DNA from: Capillimicrobium parvum
Lineage (GTDB): Bacteria > Actinomycetota > Thermoleophilia > Solirubrobacterales > Solirubrobacteraceae
Direction of reading: 5' to 3'
NCBI RefSeq assembly: GCF_021172045.1
Contig: NZ_CP087164.1
Span: forward strand, 1,860,001-1,924,000
Length of the DNA: 64,000 nt
A program made the translations under genes and the position numbers. The notes under the pieces are model-generated. The model did not search any database, had not been told where the DNA came from, and saw nothing but the letters and a program-made list of their open reading frames with translations. Position 1 is the stretch's first letter. Every line of letters starts with the position of its first letter. This document shows, piece by piece, positions 41,155 to 48,909 of this stretch.

Positions 41155-41514
41155 ATGGCCCGCCGTCTGTCGCGCCGCACCCGTGAGAACCTCGACCGCA
41201 CCGCGCGCTGCTGGGCCGCCCTGGAGGAGCGCCGTGAACTCCAGGCGCCCGCCTCGTGCCGCTGCCCCCGGCCGTTGCCGGCGACGGAGGGCCCGCGCTG
41301 CTTCTGGTGTGGGCGGGAAACGCCGCAAGCCCACTGGAGCCGGCACTGCCGCTTCTCACCAACTCGGCAGTGCGGCGACGCGGGGTCAGCGCTGGTGCTC
41401 TTGCCTCGCAGCGGCAGCGCCGGCTCCATACCGGCAGCCGCGAGTGCAGTCGTGTCCGGTTCCCTAGCGTGCGAGGTTCGAGCCAGCCGTTTCTCGTGGC
41501 GGCGCGCCCGCTGA
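41155..41514 (+). CDS. Small protein with a zinc-finger-like Cys/His cluster
   Basis: A 119-aa ORF with a strong AGGAGG 5-6 nt before ATG 41155. The first 65 residues look like real protein: a basic helical start (MARRLSRRTRENLDRTARCW), then CRCPRP and CFWCGRETPQAHWSRHC, which could bind one zinc. The second half is low-complexity and less convincing, and the true gene may end differently. No family is recognised. It lies convergent with the hydrolase gene, 9 nt apart. Confidence 0.45.
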   Translation: MARRLSRRTRENLDRTARCWAALEERRELQAPASCRCPRPLPATEGPRCFWCGRETPQAHWSRHCRFSPTRQCGDAGSALVLLPRSGSAGSIPAAASAVVSGSLACEVRASRFSWRRAR

Positions 41515-41523
41515 GGGTTGCCG

Positions 41524-43023
41524 TCAGTTGACAGGGAGGGGTGGGATCTTGGTCAGGCAGCTCGTGTCGCCGAGGCGTTGGTTGCGGATGAAGGCGGACG
41601 TGATCGACAGGGCGCAGCCGGTCCCCTCCCGTTCTGGTCCGTGCCAGGCGTTGGGCACGTCGACGACCTGGGCATGTGCAAACTGCCGGGCGGCCTGGCG
41701 GCCCTCCGCGGTGGGCACGTTGGCGTCAAGGTCGCCCGAGATGACCAGTACCGGCACGTCGGGGAACGGGCCCGAGGTACGTTGCGCCGGCCGGTGACGG
41801 TCGGGCCAGCGGATGCAGGTGTTGCCGCGGTCGATGATCGCGCTGGTCCAGGCGCGTGTGCTGAATGGCCGGAAGGCGGCTTGGCGGAGCCGCGCCCGTC
41901 GGGCGGCGAACTGCCGCAGGCGCACCGCCACGGGCGCGCGGCGATCCCACAGCGTCGGGTAGTCGTTGCACGTGAGCGAGACCGCCAAGGCCAGGTCGGG
42001 CGCTGCATCGCCGACCCCCGACCCGCTGAACAACGGCCCCAGCGCTTGCGCCGCGGAGATCAGCGGCTGGTTGTCGCCCTGGAGGGCGGCCCGGATGACC
42101 GCCGGGAGCTGGCCGATGACGCCGTTGGTCGCGGCCTGGTAGGCGATGCCGGCCAGGGTGGTGTCGTCAAGGCGGCGGCGCTCGCCGTTCACTGTGTAGC
42201 CGATCGGATGGGCGCGCACGCGGCGGGCGAGCCGGCCAAGCTGGCGGAGGGTCCGGGCGCCGTCGCACTTGCCCGTCGTCGAGCGCGAGCACACGCGCCC
42301 GATCGCCAGGCGCAGCGCCTGTGCGTTGCGGCGCGCCCACATGTCAAAGCGCAGCGGGACGGCGCTGGACAGCACGATCGAGCGCACCGATCTCGGGTGA
42401 CGCTGGGCGAACACGGTCATCAGGTACGTGCCGCTCGACACACCGTAGAGGTCGAGCTTGGGGATGCCGAGGCGCTCACGCACCGCCTCGAAATCGTCGG
42501 CCGTCGCCGCCGCGGTGTACGCACGCGCCTGCCGACCCAGCCGTCTGCCGCAGCGCGCGACCGCGCGAACCAAACCCTTCCGGGTGCCAGGTACCGCCGT
42601 CACCCCGCAGCGGATCGGATGCGAGCGTCCGCCGCCGCGCGGGTCGATCAGCAGCAGGTCGTGGTCGCTGAGCAGATCGGTGAAGACTCCGGCCCACATC
42701 GCCGCGCTGTCGATCACAGGCGCGTTCGAGTCGCCTGGGTTGAAGACGACGGTGCCGCGCGCGACGGGAAGCGCCGCGTCACTGTGGCGGATGAGCACGT
42801 AGCCAATGTCGATCTTCGGGCCCGCCGGCTTGGACCGAAACAACGGCGCCCGAACCGACCCGCACTCCGCCGCGGGCACGGGCACGCACCCCGGCGCCTG
42901 CGCGACACGACCGGCGCGTGACAACCCGAACGGGGGCGCCCCGACAGCGGTCGGCAGCGCCGACAGGGCCAGGCTGGCGACCAGCGTGGCACCAGCCGCG
43001 CAAGACAGCGGTGCGAAACGCAT
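41524..43023 (-). CDS. Secreted alpha/beta hydrolase, tripeptidyl-aminopeptidase-like
   Basis: A 499-aa exported hydrolase. The N-terminal signal peptide (MRFAPLSCAAGATLVASLALSALP in outline, cleavage near AVGA) is clear. The oxyanion region is TVVFNPGDSN and LLLIDPRGGGRS, and the nucleophile elbow is GVSSGTYL (Ser near residue 197). The catalytic Asp and His are in VISGDLDANVPTAEG and PNAWHGPE. The C-terminal TAP-like domain has a Cys pair typical of Streptomyces tripeptidyl aminopeptidases. A GGGAGGTG site precedes ATG 43023. It is cargo of the integrated element and probably degrades peptides or esters outside the cell. Confidence 0.85.
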   Translation of the reverse strand: MRFAPLSCAAGATLVASLALSALPTAVGAPPFGLSRAGRVAQAPGCVPVPAAECGSVRAPLFRSKPAGPKIDIGYVLIRHSDAALPVARGTVVFNPGDSNAPVIDSAAMWAGVFTDLLSDHDLLLIDPRGGGRSHPIRCGVTAVPGTRKGLVRAVARCGRRLGRQARAYTAAATADDFEAVRERLGIPKLDLYGVSSGTYLMTVFAQRHPRSVRSIVLSSAVPLRFDMWARRNAQALRLAIGRVCSRSTTGKCDGARTLRQLGRLARRVRAHPIGYTVNGERRRLDDTTLAGIAYQAATNGVIGQLPAVIRAALQGDNQPLISAAQALGPLFSGSGVGDAAPDLALAVSLTCNDYPTLWDRRAPVAVRLRQFAARRARLRQAAFRPFSTRAWTSAIIDRGNTCIRWPDRHRPAQRTSGPFPDVPVLVISGDLDANVPTAEGRQAARQFAHAQVVDVPNAWHGPEREGTGCALSITSAFIRNQRLGDTSCLTKIPPLPVN

Positions 43024-43529
43024 CGCACACCTCCCTCGTGCCGGCGCCGGCCCCGGCGAAGGCGCGCCACCGGCCTCCTCGAAGTACAGCCCAACGTACC
43101 GGTCACCCGGCCGGCCGTCAACGAGGGCGGTCCAGCCCCCATCCAGCCGCTCCCAAGAGCGCGACGACCGCCGGCGATGCGCTGCTCGTTCCGCAAGGCA
43201 GCCGTACTGGCGCTACCAAGTTGCATGCGCCTCGACGCTCCGACGACGCCAGGCGGGGTCGGGACGTGCGCTGCCGCTTTCGCCTGAAACCGGCAGCGAC
43301 GCGACCGCCAGCACGATTGCCGCTTTCAAGCCCGTTCTGACCCCGATTCGGCACAGATTCGACCCCGGTTTCTCTCGCCGGGAGCCACCCGGCTGCGTCG
43401 CCTCAGCGCGCTTGAGGGTCCCTCGCCTACCCCCGCCCCGCCGCACGGCGAATCTGCGGTCGGGACACGGTCGGGACACCGTCGGGACACCATTGCCGTG
43501 CGTGTCCCGACCGCAACCTTCCGTCCGAC
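43024..43529. other. Non-coding region upstream of the hydrolase, holding iteron-like repeats
   Basis: About 500 bp with no supported gene. It contains the promoter of the hydrolase gene on the minus strand and a cluster of 11-bp repeats at 43458-43513, listed separately. Confidence 0.5.
43458..43513. repeat. Iteron-like repeats: three direct copies and one inverted copy
   Basis: GGTCGGGACAC at 43458-43468 and 43469-43479 and CGTCGGGACAC at 43480-43490 stand head to tail with no spacer. GTGTCCCGACCG at 43502-43513 is the exact inverse of a 12-bp unit. The array could bind a replication or transfer initiator, since it lies just before a possible Rep remnant, or it could form a hairpin. Confidence 0.7.
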
Positions 43530-43982
43530 CAGACGCGGTTCGAGTTAGGCGTCGGCGCGGATGCTGATGAAGTCACGAAGCAGCTCACGGGCTACCTGAC
43601 CAAGCAGAGCGCTACGGCGCTCTCGGCGAAGACGAATTTGCGTCGCCGGCCGCTACGAACGTCACGCGGCTGGGGCGACGGGATAAACATGCGGCGCGCT
43701 CTCCGCCTGCTCTCCCAGGGCTGGATGGAGGACGCGGGCAAGGAGCGAGATGAGGGGCCGTTCGCGTTCGTGCAAGCGCTCCCGAGTGGTGACCTGCTCG
43801 TGCGAGTCGCCGGAGGGTGGGAGCGTCACGACACGGTGCGGCGCGCCGCCGAGCACGCGCAGCCGGCGAGCGACGACGACGACGCGGAGCCGCCTCGCGG
43901 CGGAGCGGAGGAGGAGGAGGAGGGAGCCTGCGAAGCAGCGCAGGCGACAAGCTGCCCCGTGCAGGAGGCGCGGGCCGCATGA
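43530..43982 (+). pseudogene. Possible C-terminal remnant of a replication-initiator gene
   Basis: An open frame without a clear start reads TRFELGVGADADEVTKQLTG, then YLTKQSATALSAKTN, RPLRTSRGWGDG and RALRLLSQGW, followed by an acidic tail (QPASDDDDAEPP...EEEEEG). The YLTK...LRTSRGW pattern is reminiscent of the end of actinobacterial plasmid/ICE replication initiators (RepSA-like), with the 5' part missing. If an intact start is used it would be TTG 43638 or ATG 43689. Codon usage supports coding. The assignment is tentative. Its stop overlaps the next ATG (ATGA). Confidence 0.42.
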
Positions 43983-44143
43983 GGCCGCTCCCGCCGCCAC
44001 GTTTCGCGACTGCCGGCTACGAGCGCGTCGGCTTCGCGCTCCTTGTCGCCGCTACTCCGCCGCGCGTCGCGCCCGAGTACAACAAGTGCCGCGGCGAGCT
44101 CTGGGGGCGCTGCCAGTCGCGACGCGGACTCCCCGCCGCCTGA
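43979..44143 (+). CDS. Small ORF coupled to the Rep-like remnant, 54 aa
   Basis: ATG 43979 overlaps the preceding stop as ATGA, and the ORF ends at 44143. The peptide (MRPLPPPRFATAGYERVGFALL...) is basic with no recognised motif. Coupling and position in the element are the only support. Confidence 0.35.
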   Translation: MRPLPPPRFATAGYERVGFALLVAATPPRVAPEYNKCRGELWGRCQSRRGLPAA

Positions 44144-44360
44144 GGAGTTCGAGGCTCAGACGGCCGCGCTACGTGACCTTCTCCGCGTCGCCGCTGCGCC
44201 GGCACGCGTCTGCGACGAGGAAACGTACGTGGAGCTGGTCCGCGCCGCCCGACGACTGGAGTCGTCGAACAGGCAGCTCGGGACATCGGCCTCGCGTAGC
44301 GTCACCGTCCTGCACCGCCGCGGCGGCGCCCGCGCGGGGAGCCGCGCTCGTCGCCCATGA
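44043..44360 (+). CDS. Small helical ORF, 105 aa
   Basis: An open frame from TTG 44043 whose central part (EEFEAQTAALRDLLRVAAAP...DEETYVELVRAARRLESSNRQLG) has a good codon pattern and looks like two amphipathic helices. The ends are low complexity. It overlaps the 54-aa ORF in another frame and the 3' end of the divergent XRE gene by 59 bp. No family is recognised. The start is uncertain and the true gene may begin later. Confidence 0.35.
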   Translation: MSPLLRRASRPSTTSAAASSGGAASRDADSPPPEEFEAQTAALRDLLRVAAAPARVCDEETYVELVRAARRLESSNRQLGTSASRSVTVLHRRGGARAGSRARRP

Positions 44361-44601
44361 CGGCGGAGAACCGGTCGCTGCCCTCGGCGCCGGGTTCAGG
44401 CTTCGGGTCGGCGTCGAGCCTGAGAACTAGGCCGAGCGCATCGAGCAGAGCGGCGAGCTGGGCGACCGTCACCGGCTTTTTGCCGGTCTCCCACGCGGAG
44501 ACCTGCGGCTGGTGCGAACCCACGCGCCGCGCGAGTTCACCCTGCGAGACGCCCTGGCGCTTGCGCATCCGTCGCAGGAAGTCGCCGGCGTCCGAGGTCA
44601 T
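44302..44601 (-). CDS. XRE-family repressor of the element
   Basis: A 99-aa protein with one helix-turn-helix of the XRE/Cro type: FLRRMRKRQGVSQGELARRVGSHQPQVSAWETG in outline, residues about 8-45. A short helical region and a basic tail (RGRRRGGAGR) follow. I chose ATG 44601 (MTSDAGDF) over an upstream start because the TATACC box and the 44615-44632 palindrome lie just before it. It is divergent from the excisionase-like gene. Arrangement and operators indicate a phage-type control switch that keeps the element integrated. Confidence 0.8.
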   Translation of the reverse strand: MTSDAGDFLRRMRKRQGVSQGELARRVGSHQPQVSAWETGKKPVTVAQLAALLDALGLVLRLDADPKPEPGAEGSDRFSAVMGDERGSPRGRRRGGAGR

Positions 44602-44614
44602 CGCGCCGGACGGT

Positions 44615-44632
44615 ATAGGCGAGCGCATCTAT
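44615..44632. promoter_or_regulatory. Operator 1 of the repressor/excisionase switch
   Basis: ATAGGCGAGCGCATCTAT, an imperfect palindrome that overlaps the TATACC box of the XRE gene on the minus strand. It resembles operator 2 (ATA-GCG-A-CGCAT-TAT design). Confidence 0.5.
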
Positions 44633-44668
44633 CGGTCGCCGCCGAGAGGTCAACGTCCAGGCGCGTCC

Positions 44669-44684
44669 ATATGCGAACGCATAT
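44669..44684. promoter_or_regulatory. Operator 2 of the repressor/excisionase switch
   Basis: ATATGCG-AA-CGCATAT, a perfect 7-bp inverted repeat. It overlaps the TATATT -10 box (44682-44687) of the excisionase-like gene, whose GTG follows 9 nt later. Binding by the XRE protein would shut off xis and int. Confidence 0.68.
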
Positions 44685-44696
44685 ATTCTTCCTGTC

Positions 44697-44954
44697 GTGA
44701 CGTCTTGTCCGGTCGAGACGGATTTCGCCCCGACCGTGGCGGCATGGGCATCGTCAATCGCCTTCCCACGCCGCTCCGACTGGGAGCCCGAGCTGAGCAA
44801 GCGTCAGCTTGCCGACCGGCTCGGCTACTCGACCCGTTGGGTCGAGCTGCGGGTGCGCGAAGGCATGCCCACGTCATCCATCAAGGGCAACCAGCGCCGG
44901 TTCCTCCTCTCGGAAGTCGAGACGTGGCTGGCGCAGAGGAGGAAGAGCGCGTGA
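44697..44954 (+). CDS. xis: Excisionase-like HTH protein
   Basis: An 85-aa protein with a C-terminal winged-helix of the MerR/excisionase (HTH_17) type: ELSKRQLADRLGYSTRWVELRVREGMPTSSIKGNQRRFLLSEVETWL, in outline. The first 30 residues are unrelated. It starts at GTG 44697 and its stop overlaps the integrase start (GTGA), the usual xis-int coupling in actinobacterial elements. It would bend attachment-site DNA and direct excision. Confidence 0.8.
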   Translation: MTSCPVETDFAPTVAAWASSIAFPRRSDWEPELSKRQLADRLGYSTRWVELRVREGMPTSSIKGNQRRFLLSEVETWLAQRRKSA

Positions 44955-45980
44955 TTCTCAAGCGTGGCGACCGCTACGGCGTTCGCATCTACCGGGCAGG
45001 CAAGCAGGAGTGGGTTGGCACCTTCCGGACGCGGAAGGAGGCCAAGGAGGCCGAGCGTGAGGCGCTCCAGCGGGCGCGGCCGACGCGCGACGAGACCGTC
45101 GCGCACTTCGTCGAACGCTGGAAGGCGCAGTACGCGCGGCCGCGAGCCTCGACGAACCGCCACAACGCCTACATGGTGAAGCCGTTCGTCGCCTCGTTCG
45201 GCGGCGTCCGCATGGGGGACATCACGCGCCGGCAGGCGCGCGAGTGGGCGCTGCAGCATCGCGCCAGCGTCCCGGTCGTGCGAGCTCTCTTCAACGACGG
45301 GCTCGACGAGGAGGTCGTCACGTCGAACCCGTTCGCGAACCTCCGGCTCGACCAGCGCCGAGGCCGGCGGGACCTCACCGGCGCTGACCCGGGCGGAGCT
45401 GGACCGGCTCGCCGATGCGGCGCTCGCCACGCTCGGCGACTACGGTCCGACGTTCCGTGCGTGCATCCTCTTCGCGGCGTACGTCGGCCTCCGTCCGGCG
45501 GAGCTGTTCATGCTGCGCTGGACCGACGTGGACTTCGGTCGGCACGAGGTCCGCATCCGTCAGTCGCTCGGCTCGACCGGGGACGTGACGCTGCCCAAGA
45601 ACGGCCAGGCGCGCACGGTGACGCAGCCGCCTCCGGCACGGGACGCGCTGGTGGAGATGCCGCGCCGCGCCGACAGCCCGTACGTCTTCACGACGCGCAC
45701 CGGCAAGCGGTTCTCCAAGACGTCGCATTACTACTACTGGCACGCGGTCCGCTCGTCCTGCGGCCGGCCGGGCATGGACTTCTACGAGCTGCGTCACTTC
45801 TGCGCGACGGAGCTGCTTCGGCTCGGCGTGAGTCACGCCGATGTGGCCGTGCAGCTCGGGCACACGGATGGCGGGGCGCTTGTCATGAGCACGTACGGCC
45901 ACCCCTCTGAGGACGAAGCCCGGGAGCGGCTGCGGCGCGCTTACGCGCCCGATGTTCGCCGGCTTCGGGCGGCGGAGTAG
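44951..45980 (+). pseudogene. int: Tyrosine recombinase (integrase), split by a one-base frameshift
   Basis: Frame one runs from GTG 44951 (MILKRGDRYGVRIYRAGK, arm-binding domain, then SAM-like core-binding domain to NPFANLRLDQ). Near 45380 an extra G in ACC-GGCG shifts the frame. Removing it restores RDLTALTRAELDRL and continues through AYVGLRPAELFMLRW (catalytic Arg), LPKNGQARTV (Lys), FYELRHFCATELL (Arg and His) and LGHTDGGALVMSTYGHP (nucleophile Tyr) to 45980. The repaired protein would be about 342 aa, normal for the family. It is either inactive, a sequencing error, or made by ribosomal frameshifting. Confidence 0.82.
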
Positions 45981-46017
45981 CCGTGCGGTCCGAGCCCTCC
46001 CGTAACGTTCCGCGCTC

Positions 46018-47742
46018 ATGATGGAGCCGCTTTTCACGCTCGACGAGCCGCAGGCTCCGGCCGTCGGTCGCCACTCGTCTCAGAAGGCGAACGGCATCCA
46101 CTACACGCCAACGGAGCTTGCCGCGTTCGTTGCGCGCCGGGCGCTGTCGGAGCTCGACGGGGGAGAGCTGGTCGTGCTCGACCCGGCGTGCGGCGACGGA
46201 GAGCTCCTCCTTGCCCTGGCCGTCGAGGCTGCTGCCCTCGGCCTTCCTCGACCTCATCTCGTCGGAGTGGACACGGACGCGGAGGCCATCCGTGTTGCCG
46301 CGGACCGACTTGGCGATGCGCCCGCTGCGAGCGTTGTTCTGCGCACGGGCGACTTCCTGGCGATGGGAAGTGACGAAGCGGGGGAGCTTCCCGACTCGTA
46401 CGACCTTGTCATCTCCAACCCGCCGTACGTGAGGACTCAAGTCTTGGGCGCCGCGCGGGCCCAAGCGCTTGGCAAGCAGTTCGGCCTGACGGGGCGCGTG
46501 GACCTCTATCACGCCTTCGTCGCAGGCATGACCGCGAAGCTGTCTGAGGGTGGAGTTCTCGGGCTGCTGTGCTCGAACCGCTTCGTAACGACTAAGGGCG
46601 GTCAGTCGCTGCGGGCCCTGCTGCTTCGTCACTACGACATCGGGGAGCTATGGGACCTCGGGGACACGAAGCTGTTCGAGGCTGCCGTGCTGCCGGCGGT
46701 CGTCGTCGCCAGGCGGACGGCTATGCCGTCATCCAGAACAGGGTCGTTCGTACGCGTGTACGAGGACGAGGCGGCCAACGGTGAGGTGACCGCCGAAGAC
46801 TCCCTGCTGGCGGCGCTGGAGAGTGACGCCGAAGGACTTGTAGAGGTGGCTGGCCGCCAATTCGAGGTCGAGCGCGGCGAACTCGTGGAGCCGTCTTCGG
46901 AGCGACCGTGGCGGCTCACGTCGGCGCGCGGCGCTCGATGGATGGAAGTAGTCCAGAAGCGTTCCGCCGGCCGGTTCGGGGACCTCGGGCCGATACGCGT
47001 TGGCATCAAGACGACTGCCGACAGCGTGTTCATCAAGGCGACGTGGGACGACCTTCCCGCAGACATTCGTCCGGAAAGCGAGCTCGTGCACCCACTGCTC
47101 ACGCATCGCCTCGCGGCTCGATGGCGCGCAGAGGAAAGCGCGAAGGGCGCGCGTTTCGTCCTGTACCCGCACGAGATGAGGAACGGCCGTAAGCAGGCCG
47201 TGGACCTCGCGCGCTTCCCGCGCGCAGCGAGGTACTTGGAGCTTCATCGCGAGCGGCTCGAAGGCCGCGAGTACGTGCGCAAGGCGGGTCGCTCTTGGTA
47301 CGAGATTTGGGTGCCGCAGCAGCCGGACGCGTGGGCGCATCCGAAGCTCGTGTGGCCGGACATCTCTGACCGACCGAAGTTCTTCCTCGATGAGAGCGGC
47401 GCCATCGTGAACGGTGACTGCTACTGGCTGTCCTGCAAGGGGCTGGCGGAGGACGAGGCTGCTCTCGCGCTCGCCGTTGCCAATTCCTCCTTCGCGCTTC
47501 GGTACTACGACCTCTGTTGCGGCAACCGCCTGTACGCGGGCCGGCGGCGGTTCATCACGCAGTACCTGGAAGAGTTGCCTGTGCCGGAGGCGCCTTCTGC
47601 TGCGCTGCGCGAAGTCGCGGACATGGTGTCGCAGCTACGGGACCCGGCCAGTCAGGACCCGGAGACACGCAGCGCGACTGAAGCGTCGCTTGACGCCGTG
47701 GTGTCGGAGCTGTTCGGCCTAAGAGAAGAAGTTGCTAGGTAG
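46018..47742 (+). CDS. N6-adenine DNA methyltransferase (gamma class) of a restriction-modification system
   Basis: A 574-aa amino-methyltransferase. The SAM site (motif I) is VVLDPACGDGELLLA near residue 57 and the catalytic motif IV is LVISNPPYVRTQ near residue 137. The order I then IV and a long C-terminal target-recognition region give the M.TaqI-like gamma class; HYTPTELA at the start is typical. The C-terminal half (residues about 300-560) should set the recognised DNA site, which is unknown. A TAACGT box lies 9 nt before ATG 46018. Its 3' end overlaps the convergent nuclease gene by 24 bp. It would protect host DNA from that nuclease. Confidence 0.88.
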   Translation: MMEPLFTLDEPQAPAVGRHSSQKANGIHYTPTELAAFVARRALSELDGGELVVLDPACGDGELLLALAVEAAALGLPRPHLVGVDTDAEAIRVAADRLGDAPAASVVLRTGDFLAMGSDEAGELPDSYDLVISNPPYVRTQVLGAARAQALGKQFGLTGRVDLYHAFVAGMTAKLSEGGVLGLLCSNRFVTTKGGQSLRALLLRHYDIGELWDLGDTKLFEAAVLPAVVVARRTAMPSSRTGSFVRVYEDEAANGEVTAEDSLLAALESDAEGLVEVAGRQFEVERGELVEPSSERPWRLTSARGARWMEVVQKRSAGRFGDLGPIRVGIKTTADSVFIKATWDDLPADIRPESELVHPLLTHRLAARWRAEESAKGARFVLYPHEMRNGRKQAVDLARFPRAARYLELHRERLEGREYVRKAGRSWYEIWVPQQPDAWAHPKLVWPDISDRPKFFLDESGAIVNGDCYWLSCKGLAEDEAALALAVANSSFALRYYDLCCGNRLYAGRRRFITQYLEELPVPEAPSAALREVADMVSQLRDPASQDPETRSATEASLDAVVSELFGLREEVAR

Positions 47743-48756
47743 CCGGAGCTGGAGCTTGCGGTTCTGTACCAGCCCGCCGAACCGCTGGAACTCCCCGAAG
47801 AAGTCGATGCCTGTGGACAAGACGATGTGCTCGATATGGACCACTTCGGTGTCGTGAGCCCCGTATGCCACGAGATACCGGGCGTCGGAGTGACGAAGGC
47901 GAGGCGAGAGCGTGACGGCTGGTCCGTCGCTATCGGGCGAAACAAGACCGAGGTCGATAGTCGGCGACGTCTGGAGCTTCACCTCAAGCGCTTGGCAAAC
48001 GATGTCTGGGAACTTGCCGGTGTCGGCGTAGCTCCCCAACCCGAGCGCCTCACAAGCGAGGCGGTGAAGACGCTCGCCGCGCAGCCGCTCGCTCGTCGAG
48101 TACTCCATCTCGCGTCCGACTAGACCGAGCAAGCGGTCGTAAAGCGCCCGGACGCTCAGCACCTTTCCGTGGACGGGAGGGTCGACCGGCCGCAAGCCGC
48201 GCAGTGTCCTCTCGTCGAGGTGGTCGGTAGGCGCCAATTCGGCGATGAAATCGGGCGTGTCCGTGTCGAACACGAGCTTGCTGCCTGAGTTGGCGTTCCG
48301 TCGCTTTGCCTGATACTTGCTCGTTAGCGTGCCGGTTCGGTCGAACATCGCGAGTTCCGTACCCTCGGCGACGCGAACCGCGATGACATCGCCGACATCA
48401 TCAACCCGGATGACGGCGTAGCGCCGGGTGGGACTCAACTCCTCGTTCCAGACCTGAAGGTTGTCGTGCTGCTGCACGTACACGTCAAGGTCCTGGCCAG
48501 GGAACCGCGGCTTGACACGCCTGAACGAGGCGGGCACGGGATAGCCGAGAGCACGACACACGGCTTCCTTGGCGAGCTTTGACCGTGTGCGGATAGGGCC
48601 GGCGAACACAGAACCAGCGAGCTCGTGACGGAGTAGCTCCTCAAGCTCCTGATGGGTGTAGACGGCCTCGGGATGCTCTGTCAGTGGTTCGTAGATGTCG
48701 AACCCGAGTTCGGAGATGGCTTCGCGGATGGCGAGGGCGTCATCAAGGATGGACAC
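47719..48756 (-). CDS. Type II restriction endonuclease-like protein (PD-ExK)
   Basis: A 345-aa protein partnered with the methyltransferase. A PD-(D/E)xK nuclease core is visible near residues 250-270: KFPDIVCQALEVKLQTSP, i.e. P-D, then E-V-K after 8 residues. The N-terminal 150 residues (LDVYVQQHDNLQVWNEE, RYAVIRVDDVGDVIAVRV) probably form the DNA-recognition part. The start is GTG 48756. It converges with and overlaps the methyltransferase gene by 24 bp, so their expression is likely separately timed. It does not obviously match XhoI/PaeR7I or BsuBI/PstI types. The cleavage site is unknown. Confidence 0.8.
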   Translation of the reverse strand: MSILDDALAIREAISELGFDIYEPLTEHPEAVYTHQELEELLRHELAGSVFAGPIRTRSKLAKEAVCRALGYPVPASFRRVKPRFPGQDLDVYVQQHDNLQVWNEELSPTRRYAVIRVDDVGDVIAVRVAEGTELAMFDRTGTLTSKYQAKRRNANSGSKLVFDTDTPDFIAELAPTDHLDERTLRGLRPVDPPVHGKVLSVRALYDRLLGLVGREMEYSTSERLRGERLHRLACEALGLGSYADTGKFPDIVCQALEVKLQTSPTIDLGLVSPDSDGPAVTLSPRLRHSDARYLVAYGAHDTEVVHIEHIVLSTGIDFFGEFQRFGGLVQNRKLQLRLPSNFFS

Positions 48757-48865
48757 GTCCCGATGGTTCGGGCTCGTGACCGAACTCCCTTCGACTCAGT
48801 CGCACGCCGGCAGCACCGGCGTCGCGAAACCGCGATGGAATCAGGGCGTTTCGCAGGCCGTTGAA

Positions 48866-48885
48866 CCTGTCTCCCCGATCAAAGA
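48866..48885 (+). repeat. Right attachment-site repeat
   Basis: CCTGTCTCCCCGATCAAAGA, matching the left site in 19 of 20 positions. A 7-bp inverted repeat, GCGAAAC (48824-48830) and GTTTCGC (48848-48854), lies just inside it and may be a protein-binding arm. Confidence 0.88.
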
Positions 48886-48909
48886 AAGCCCTGCTACGGC
48901 AGGGCTTTC
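48884..48909. terminator. Hairpin beyond the right repeat, likely original tRNA-Pro terminator
   Basis: GAAAGCCCTGC-TACG-GCAGGGCTTTC is a perfect 11-bp stem with a 4-nt loop. It lies where the tRNA-Pro transcript would have ended before insertion, so it is probably the native terminator. Confidence 0.66.

Larger units (their letters stand above)
40736..48885 (+). mobile_element. Integrated genetic element in tRNA-Pro(GGG), about 8.1 kb
   Basis: The segment is bounded by the 20-bp direct repeat at the tRNA-Pro 3' end. It holds the machinery expected of an integrative element: an XRE repressor divergent from a small excisionase-like HTH protein, a tyrosine integrase (frameshifted), and a possible replication-initiator remnant. 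Cargo is a secreted hydrolase and a restriction-modification pair. The regions around 46-48.8 kb are visibly less GC-rich and use more A/T-ending codons than the flanks. No conjugation (FtsK/Tra) gene is seen, so it is either mobilisable or decayed. Confidence 0.83.

Noticed and set aside
41370-41440. A degenerate tRNA within the small Cys/His ORF tail
   Set aside because: GC-rich stretches tempted a cloverleaf, but no acceptor pairing or T-loop GTTCRA could be placed.
47719-48756. XhoI/PaeR7I-type or BsuBI/PstI-type restriction enzyme
   Set aside because: Length and sequence outside the PD-ExK core do not match what I know of either type; specificity left open.
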